The notes beneath the pieces were generated by a model, which had not been told where the DNA came from, searched no databases, and saw nothing but the letters and a program-made list of their open reading frames with translations. Positions 6,725-11,863 of a stretch of 11,863 bases of DNA are shown piece after piece. The first letter of the stretch is position 1. Each line of letters starts with the position of its first letter. The stretch spans positions 1-11,863 of the forward strand of contig CAIYQH010000544.1 of NCBI GenBank assembly GCA_903928285.1, given 5' to 3'. The position numbers were made by a program, and so were the translations under genes. This stretch comes from an uncultured Bacteroidales bacterium. Lineage in GTDB: Bacteria > Bacteroidota > Bacteroidia > Bacteroidales > FEN-979.

Positions 6725-8155
6725 ATAAAAATTTCACAATTGAATATCCCCTTACATAAGCTGCTACTGCTAATACTCGATATCGTAGTCATTACCGTAT
6801 CCGTTATCGCAGGCCATTTTATCTATTTTTTCTTTATCAGCCATACATTTGCAACCGGGGAATGGCATCTGCTTCAGTTTGAAGATTTCCTGTTTTTTGT
6901 GTTACTGCCATTTTTCCTCTCGTATAAGTTGTACCGTTACCACGTGATCCTGAATTTGCCAAGGCACCTGGCCACGCTGATCAAGGCGCTTCTCAACGGG
7001 TTTGCAGTTGTGCTGTTTATCGACTTCCTGATTAAATCAAAAGATCTGTTCAATGGCAGGTTCCTCTTGCTGATCATCCTGGCCCTGCTGTTTTTTATTT
7101 TCTTTTTCGCAAGGGTTCTCATTACACCAAGGGTCTATCAATACCTCCTTAACCGGAATTATATCAACAAAAAATTACTGATCATTGGCGCGGGGGAATA
7201 TGGACAGGAGATGGCAGCCTATATTACCCAAAACAAACACGAATATTATGATGTAATCGGCTTTCTTGATGATGACGGCGAAAAGATCGGGCAGCAGGTC
7301 AATGGATGGACGATCATCGCTACTATCAATGACATTCAGGCGGTCGTCAGTAAACATCATGTCAAGGATATTCTTATTGCCATTAACAACATAGAGAACA
7401 ACCGGTTAAACGAGATTATCAAGATTGTCAGGAGCACCAACCAGAATGTTTTTATTGTCTCAAAACATTTCAAAGATGTTTCGGAAAAGCTGGACATGGA
7501 GGAGGTTGGCAATATCAATGCATTCAAGATACGTTCGGTCGATAAATCGGTCTATGACATTTTGGCCAATATGTACGATTTTGTTTTGGCTGCCCTTGCG
7601 ATCGTTCTCACTTCGCCCATCTGGCTGATCCTGGTGCTGGCAATCAAATATTCGTCAAAAGGCCCTGTTTTTTATAAGCCCGAAGTTGTCGGCAGGAATC
7701 AGAAAACCTTCAGGATGTTTAAATTCAGAACGATGTATCACAATTCGGATACCACGGTTCACAGAAAATATGTTGAAGAAATCATAAGAAACAATGAACA
7801 AACCAAAAAGCTTACCAACGACAACCGGATAACTTCGGTGGGTGGGTTTTTAAGGAAATATTCCATTGATGAGTTTCCACAGCTGATCAACGTTGTCCGC
7901 GGAGAAATGAAGCTGGTAGGCCCGAGGCCCTGCCTGCAATACGAGGTAAACGTGATGGAGGATTGGCATAAACAACGTTTTCTTATTAAACCCGGGTTGA
8001 CAGGCTTATGGCAGATCAACGGCCGTAATCTGGTCCCCTTCAATGAACAAATCGCATTTGATATCTTTTATATTGAACACCGGTCATTCAGACTGGATTT
8101 TGAAATATTAATCAAAACGATCCCGGTTGTACTTTTCGGAAAAGGCGGGAAATAA
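6722..8155 (+). CDS. Polyprenyl-phosphate glycosyl-1-phosphate transferase (initiating enzyme)
   Basis: A 477-residue membrane enzyme with the WbaP/WcaJ layout: four N-terminal hydrophobic segments (roughly 14-39, 53-71, 84-103, 112-133), a Rossmann-like domain with GAGEYG at 156-161, a membrane anchor near 285-310, and the C-terminal bacterial sugar transferase domain. The latter shows GPVFY (314-318), KFRTM (334-338), the catalytic Asp-Glu pair in DEFPQL (383-388) and the LVGPRP and KPGLTGLWQINGR blocks. It moves a sugar-1-phosphate from a UDP-sugar to undecaprenyl phosphate, starting repeat-unit assembly. The usual Gln-x-Arg after GPVFY reads Pro320-Glu-Val322 here, possibly a subfamily trait. 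The only standard starts at the 5' end are TTG 6722 and TTG 6740; the upstream frame is open to a TGA at 6674-6676 with no ATG or GTG. I chose 6722 but am unsure. Substrate sugar unknown. Confidence 0.9.
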   Translation: MIKISQLNIPLHKLLLLILDIVVITVSVIAGHFIYFFFISHTFATGEWHLLQFEDFLFFVLLPFFLSYKLYRYHVILNLPRHLATLIKALLNGFAVVLFIDFLIKSKDLFNGRFLLLIILALLFFIFFFARVLITPRVYQYLLNRNYINKKLLIIGAGEYGQEMAAYITQNKHEYYDVIGFLDDDGEKIGQQVNGWTIIATINDIQAVVSKHHVKDILIAINNIENNRLNEIIKIVRSTNQNVFIVSKHFKDVSEKLDMEEVGNINAFKIRSVDKSVYDILANMYDFVLAALAIVLTSPIWLILVLAIKYSSKGPVFYKPEVVGRNQKTFRMFKFRTMYHNSDTTVHRKYVEEIIRNNEQTKKLTNDNRITSVGGFLRKYSIDEFPQLINVVRGEMKLVGPRPCLQYEVNVMEDWHKQRFLIKPGLTGLWQINGRNLVPFNEQIAFDIFYIEHRSFRLDFEILIKTIPVVLFGKGGK

Positions 8156-8171
8156 AACAAAAATTACACTT

Positions 8172-9182
8172 ATGATAAACACAGGTATTATTGGTTACGG
8201 ATATTGGGGGCCAAATATTCTCAGAAATTTTAATGCCAACGATGAGTTGAATGTCAGATATGTTTGCGATTTTGCGCAGGACCGGCTGGATATTCTTAAA
8301 AAGAACTTCCCGGGCATAGCGGGAACAAAGGATCCTGACGACATCCTGAACAACCCTGATATTGACCTTGTCGCTATTATCACACCCGTTTTCACCCATT
8401 TTGATCTGGCTAAAAAGGCCCTTGAAAACGGCAAACATGTTTTCGTAGAAAAGCCTTTTACCTCTACCTCCAGACAAGCCCTGGAACTGATCGAGCTTGC
8501 TGAGAAAAAAAAGAGGCTGATCATGATCGATCACACCTTCCTGTTTACAGGTTCTGTCAGGAAAATGAAGGAGCTCATTGACAATAATTCCATCGGGAAT
8601 TTATATTATTATGATTCTGTACGCGTTAACCTGGGGTTGTTTCAGCATGACGTGGATGTAATATGGGACCTGGCGGCACATGACATTTCCATCATGAATT
8701 ACCTGATACCCAACAAAAAACCTGCCAGCGTCAATGCATACGGGGCCGACCATTTTGACAGGGGGCTGGCCAATGTGGCTTACCTGTACGTAAAGTTCGA
8801 CGACCACTTTATTGCCCATTTCCACTGTAACTGGCTGTCACCGGTTAAACTGCGGAAAACGCTGGTCGCCGGGGATAAAAAAATGCTGGTATGGGATGAT
8901 CTGGAAGAAAGTGACAAAATCAAGGTTTTTGATAAAGGAGTGGAGGTTTCGACCAAGGAGGACATCTATTCGCTGCTGATCAAATACCGGTCGGGTGAGA
9001 TGTCTACCCCGCTGCTGGAAAACATCGAAGCATTAAAAGCAGAAACCCAATATCTGGTGGATTGCTTAATGACCGGAAACTTTCATCCTATCAACGACGG
9101 AAAAGCAGGGCTCGACGTAGTCAGGATCCTGGAGGCATCCACCATGTCAATTCAAAATAATGGTATCGAAATAAAAATTTAA
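8172..9182 (+). CDS. Gfo/Idh/MocA-family nucleotide-sugar dehydrogenase (WbpB/WlbA-like)
   Basis: A 336-residue NAD(P)-dependent oxidoreductase. The N-terminal Rossmann fold starts with GIIGYGYWGPN (5-15), the EKP motif with the conserved Lys is at 93-95, and the C-terminal domain carries WDLAAHDI with His170, the other conserved catalytic position of the family. The GYGYWGPN form and the AHDI block are typical of enzymes in O-antigen loci such as WbpB and WlbA, which oxidise C3 of UDP-N-acetylglucosaminuronate so that an aminotransferase can add an amino group. That role is inferred; no partner aminotransferase or UDP-sugar 6-dehydrogenase is in the window. ATG 8172 is chosen over an upstream TTG at 8127 because the glycine-rich loop then sits near residue 8 and an A-rich leader precedes it. 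The next gene starts ten bases after the stop and probably acts on the same sugar. Confidence 0.88.
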   Translation: MINTGIIGYGYWGPNILRNFNANDELNVRYVCDFAQDRLDILKKNFPGIAGTKDPDDILNNPDIDLVAIITPVFTHFDLAKKALENGKHVFVEKPFTSTSRQALELIELAEKKKRLIMIDHTFLFTGSVRKMKELIDNNSIGNLYYYDSVRVNLGLFQHDVDVIWDLAAHDISIMNYLIPNKKPASVNAYGADHFDRGLANVAYLYVKFDDHFIAHFHCNWLSPVKLRKTLVAGDKKMLVWDDLEESDKIKVFDKGVEVSTKEDIYSLLIKYRSGEMSTPLLENIEALKAETQYLVDCLMTGNFHPINDGKAGLDVVRILEASTMSIQNNGIEIKI

Positions 9183-9192
9183 CTAAAGGCTT

Positions 9193-9663
9193 ATGGAATA
9201 TTGCATTATCAGGGACGATGTAAAGCTTGGAAAAGATGTAAAGATTTTCTCTTTTGTTAACCTGTATGGTTGTGAGATCGGCGACCGGACAAAGATCGGC
9301 GCTTTCGTCGAAATCCAAAAGGGAGTCATCGTCGGGAAGGACTGTAAAATTTCCTCGCATACCTTCATCTGTGAAGGTGTAACCATTGAAGACCGGGTAT
9401 TTATCGGTCATAATGTTACCTTTATCAACGACAAATTCCCGCGCTCGGCCAATGAGGACGGATCGATGCAAACCGAAGCAGACTGGGCCGTTGTACCGAC
9501 CCTCATCAAAGAGGGAGCATCCGTGGGTTCCAGTACTACCGTGTTGTGCGGAGTCACCATTGGCAGGAACGCCATCGTGGGCGCAGGCGCTGTCGTAACC
9601 AGGGATGTTCCGGATAATGCGGTAGTCGCCGGAGTTCCTGCCCGTTTAATAAGAAATTTGTGA
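9193..9663 (+). CDS. Left-handed beta-helix N-acyltransferase (WbpD/WlbB-like)
   Basis: A 156-residue protein made almost entirely of hexapeptide repeats ([LIV]-G-x-x-x-x), the sign of a left-handed beta-helix trimer. The block GHNVTFINDKFPRS (from residue 72) and the C-terminal VVAGVPARLIRNL match the WbpD/WlbB/WlaK-like group, which acetylates the 3-amino group of UDP-2-acetamido-3-amino sugars with acetyl-CoA. Its position directly after a WbpB-like dehydrogenase supports that reading. An alternative follows from its other neighbour, an acyl carrier protein: related beta-helix enzymes (LpxA, LpxD) and some sugar N-acyltransferases take acyl groups from ACP or larger acyl-CoA, so a longer acyl chain is possible. 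The length is close to that of short family members and no motif is missing. The stop lies two bases before the start of the ACP gene. Confidence 0.88.
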   Translation: MEYCIIRDDVKLGKDVKIFSFVNLYGCEIGDRTKIGAFVEIQKGVIVGKDCKISSHTFICEGVTIEDRVFIGHNVTFINDKFPRSANEDGSMQTEADWAVVPTLIKEGASVGSSTTVLCGVTIGRNAIVGAGAVVTRDVPDNAVVAGVPARLIRNL

Positions 9664-9665
9664 TT

Positions 9666-9968
9666 ATGTCAATGACCAAAGAGATTACGATCGTTGTAAC
9701 GGAGACATTAATTGAAAATAATGTGGAGATCAGGAGTCCCCTGCTGGTATCTCCGGGTCCGGAAACCGTTCTATTCTGGAAAGACGGTACGCTCGACAGC
9801 CTGGAACTGGTTAAGCTGATTTCCGACCTGGAGGAAAACATCTACCGGAAATTCGGGAAACAGATCACCCTGGCAGATGAAAAGGCCATGAGCCAGCGGA
9901 TTTCCCCTTTCCGGACGGTGAAGAGCCTGGTAAATTACATCCATAAATTGCTGACCGAAGCACAATGA
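9666..9968 (+). CDS. Acyl carrier protein dedicated to the glycan operon
   Basis: A 100-residue protein whose centre reads GTLDSLELVKLISDLEENI. Ser45 in the DSL motif is the expected site for the 4'-phosphopantetheine arm, at the start of the recognition helix that is acidic as in other carrier proteins. The length is a little above the ~80 of housekeeping ACP, with extra residues at the N-terminus. Carrier proteins hold an acyl chain as a thioester for reduction, ligation or transfer. Here the reductase and AMP-ligase that follow, and the acyltransferase that precedes, are natural partners. The ATG at 9666 is preferred (two bases after the previous stop); 9672 is also possible, and a GTG at 9660 overlaps the preceding gene without need. 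The stop overlaps the reductase start as ATGA, so the two are probably made together. The Ser site makes the call firm; the acyl cargo is unknown. Confidence 0.85.
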   Translation: MSMTKEITIVVTETLIENNVEIRSPLLVSPGPETVLFWKDGTLDSLELVKLISDLEENIYRKFGKQITLADEKAMSQRISPFRTVKSLVNYIHKLLTEAQ

Positions 9969-10666
9969 AACAGGTTATTCTGATCACCGGTGACAGTCGT
10001 GGAATCGGGAAAAGCCTTTGTGAGCACTTCTGCAACAGGGGCTTCTTCGTTTTTGGCTGCAGCCGTTCGGAAACTACCTTCAGTCACCCCGGTTATGTGC
10101 ATATGGTTGCCGACATTACAAAGGAAGATGAGGTAAAAATGGTTGTCAGGAGATGTCTGGATGAAGGCCAGCGTATCGATATCCTCATCAACAATGCTGG
10201 GATTGCCTCCATGAATCACCTGGTTTCGACACCTGCAAAAACCGTGACGAACCTGTTTGAGACCAATTTCCTCGGGACTTTCCTCTTTAGCCGCGAAGTT
10301 TCAAAGGCCATGATTAAAAACAGTTATGGGAGGATCATCAACTTTACCACGGTCGCCAGGCCGCTCAACCTGGAGGGAGAACTGGTCTATAGTTCAACCA
10401 AAGCCGCTGTTGAGCAATTTACCAAAGTCGCCGCAAAAGAACTGGGCTCATTCAATATCACCGTCAATGCCATTGGCCCTACCCCGGTCGCTACGGGATT
10501 AACCAAAACTGTGCCGAATGAGAAACTTGATAAAATAATCAGCAGCCAGGCAATCAAACGAATGGGAACTTTCAGCGATATCCATCACGTGGTTGATTTC
10601 CTGGTTGACCCCAAAAGCGGTTTTATCTCCGGCCAGATTATCTACCTTGGCGGTATTAACAGTTAG
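9965..10666 (+). CDS. FabG-like short-chain dehydrogenase/reductase
   Basis: A 233-residue classical SDR. It shows the cofactor loop TGDSRGIG (near 8-15), a Ser-Arg after the second strand (GCSRSE) that usually signals NADPH preference, NNAG near residue 77, and the catalytic YxxxK as Tyr142 and Lys146. The position 13 residues before the Tyr, normally the catalytic Ser, is Thr129 (FTTVARP). Thr can support the reaction in some SDRs, so activity is plausible but the change is unusual. Given the ACP directly upstream and the acyl ligase directly downstream, the likely role is reduction of a 3-oxoacyl thioester to a 3-hydroxyacyl, or of a keto-sugar. The length is slightly short of FabG (about 244). 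The start ATG overlaps the ACP stop, and the ligase ATG is two bases after its stop. Confidence 0.88.
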   Translation: MKQVILITGDSRGIGKSLCEHFCNRGFFVFGCSRSETTFSHPGYVHMVADITKEDEVKMVVRRCLDEGQRIDILINNAGIASMNHLVSTPAKTVTNLFETNFLGTFLFSREVSKAMIKNSYGRIINFTTVARPLNLEGELVYSSTKAAVEQFTKVAAKELGSFNITVNAIGPTPVATGLTKTVPNEKLDKIISSQAIKRMGTFSDIHHVVDFLVDPKSGFISGQIIYLGGINS

Positions 10667-10668
10667 AC

Positions 10669-11863
10669 ATGGAATTCTCCTCCGACATTTTTCATGCCTT
10701 AAGCAATCAGGCTGCCATTATTGACTTTCAGCAACGCTATTCCTATGCAACCCTTTCTGATGATATCAGTTTGGCATACCTCCATCTGGCAACCCTGATT
10801 CCCGAAGGGGCAAAGGTGGCATTGCTGTCACCCTGCACCTATCAATCGATTGTTTTGCTCTTCGCACTTGCCAAGAACAGCAACATCGTGGCGCCTATGA
10901 TTCCCTCGGAAGATAATATCCAAAAGGAAAAGGTGGCAGTATTTGACCCCGGGTACACCATTTCGTTCGACAAGGGGACGATGACTATCAGCAGGAATCA
11001 GCCGGAAAACCAAAGGGATTCACTGGTTGAGGCTATCATAACCAACCGGCATGCAGGATTGGTCCTGTTTTCGAGCGGCACCTCCGGCAAGCCTAAGGCC
11101 ATCCTTCACGACCTCACCAACCTGATTGCGCATTACCAGACGAAGAAAAAACACCGGTACCGCATATTCATGCTGTTTCTGCTTTTTGATCATATCGGCG
11201 GATTGAATACAATCTTTAACGCCCTTTATACCGGGGGATGCCTGGTAATCCCTGAAAAGAGGACTCCGGCAGGGATCTGCAGGGAAATTGAGCTGCACGG
11301 CGTTGAGATCCTTCCCGTTTCACCAGGCTTTCTGAATCTATTCCTGATGAGTAAGATGGATGAGCAGTTTGATCTTTCAAGTCTGAAAGCCATCACCTAT
11401 GGCACTGAACCAATGCCATTGCATCTGCTCCACCAATTAAAATCAATCCTTCCGAAGGTCAGGTTTATCCAGACCTTTGGCACGAGTGAAACCGGGATCA
11501 TTCAATTGAGATCCTTTTCAGGTAATTCGACAGCATTTTCCATTTCCGACCCCGATGTGGAATATAAAATTGAAGAGGGTGAATTGCTGATCAGAAGCAA
11601 ATTACAATTCGTCGGATACCTGAACAACCAGGCCCCTGCCCGCGACGATAACTGGTATCCCACCGGGGATATCGTCGAGGAGATGGCAAACGGAATGCTG
11701 AAAATCGTAGGTCGGAAATCGAATATTATCAATATTGGTGGGCAGAAGGTTTTTCCGGAGGAGATCGAATTGGTGCTGAATGAACATCCATTTGTCAGGG
11801 ATTGTGTGGCATACAGCCATCAAAACGCCATTACCGGGCAGATCGTAGTTTGTAATGTGGTTA
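10669..11863 (+). CDS. AMP-forming acyl-CoA/acyl-ACP ligase, 3' end outside window
   Basis: An open frame of 398 codons runs off the right edge with no stop. It has the ANL-family adenylation motifs in order: the P-loop-like SSGTSGKPK at 135-143, TFGTSETG at 269-276, WYPTGD at 329-334 and GRKSNIINIGGQKVFPEE from 348, which begins the hinge and C-terminal domain. The C-terminal catalytic Lys would lie beyond the window. These enzymes activate a carboxylic acid with ATP to an acyl-AMP and load it on CoA or a carrier protein. The first motif at residue 135 makes the N-terminal part short, closer to DltA-type carrier-protein ligases than to long-chain FadD enzymes. With the ACP and reductase immediately upstream, loading the operon's own ACP is the natural hypothesis. 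The start ATG lies two bases after the reductase stop. The substrate cannot be read by eye. Confidence 0.9.
   Translation, partial: MEFSSDIFHALSNQAAIIDFQQRYSYATLSDDISLAYLHLATLIPEGAKVALLSPCTYQSIVLLFALAKNSNIVAPMIPSEDNIQKEKVAVFDPGYTISFDKGTMTISRNQPENQRDSLVEAIITNRHAGLVLFSSGTSGKPKAILHDLTNLIAHYQTKKKHRYRIFMLFLLFDHIGGLNTIFNALYTGGCLVIPEKRTPAGICREIELHGVEILPVSPGFLNLFLMSKMDEQFDLSSLKAITYGTEPMPLHLLHQLKSILPKVRFIQTFGTSETGIIQLRSFSGNSTAFSISDPDVEYKIEEGELLIRSKLQFVGYLNNQAPARDDNWYPTGDIVEEMANGMLKIVGRKSNIINIGGQKVFPEEIELVLNEHPFVRDCVAYSHQNAITGQIVVCNVV

Noticed and set aside
8127..8171. Extended start (TTG 8127) for the oxidoreductase
   Set aside because: It would overlap the transferase gene and place 15 extra residues before a Rossmann motif that normally lies at the extreme N-terminus; ATG 8172 has an A-rich leader.

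Overview
This window looks like part of a surface-polysaccharide (O-antigen, capsule or exopolysaccharide) biosynthesis operon, most likely from a member of the Bacteroidota. The assignment rests on the A-rich, Shine-Dalgarno-poor start contexts (upstream of 2563 and 8172, for example), a TAnnTTTG-type -7 box at the only sizeable gap, and the family make-up. It is an inference, not a proof. All recognisable genes are on the + strand and are packed tightly, with stop/start overlaps or gaps of 15 bases or less, apart from one gap of about 143 bases at 6579-6721. I see no tRNA, rRNA, CRISPR array or insertion sequence.

Left module (1-6578): the C-terminal tail of a GT4-type glycosyltransferase (2-157); an uncharacterised alpha/alpha-barrel protein of a kind found in polysaccharide loci (158-1390); an acyltransferase-3 membrane O-acyltransferase interrupted by an in-frame TAG at codon 28 (1387-2547); an AsnB-type glutamine amidotransferase (2563-4437); a WecB-type UDP-GlcNAc 2-epimerase (4447-5544); and a DUF354 GT-B-like protein (5544-6578).

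Gap (6579-6721): two inverted repeats and a possible -7 promoter box that runs into the TTG start of the next gene.

Right module (6722-11863): a polyprenyl-phosphate glycosyl-1-phosphate transferase that should start lipid-linked repeat-unit assembly (6722-8155); a WbpB/WlbA-like nucleotide-sugar dehydrogenase (8172-9182); a WbpD/WlbB-like left-handed beta-helix acyltransferase (9193-9663); a dedicated acyl carrier protein (9666-9968); a FabG-like short-chain reductase (9965-10666); and an AMP-forming acyl ligase cut by the window edge (10669-11863).

How they could fit together: the 2-epimerase, the C3 dehydrogenase and the N-acyltransferase resemble steps of UDP-2,3-diamino-uronic acid synthesis. 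The AsnB-like enzyme could amidate a uronic acid. The phosphoglycosyltransferase loads the first sugar phosphate on undecaprenyl phosphate. The ACP-reductase-ligase trio looks like a small dedicated system for making a special acyl group, perhaps a 3-hydroxyacyl, to decorate an amino sugar. That acyl-supply trio next to an N-acyltransferase is the most interesting part of the window. The interrupted acyltransferase-3 gene suggests that an older O-acyl decoration has been lost, or that there is a sequencing error.
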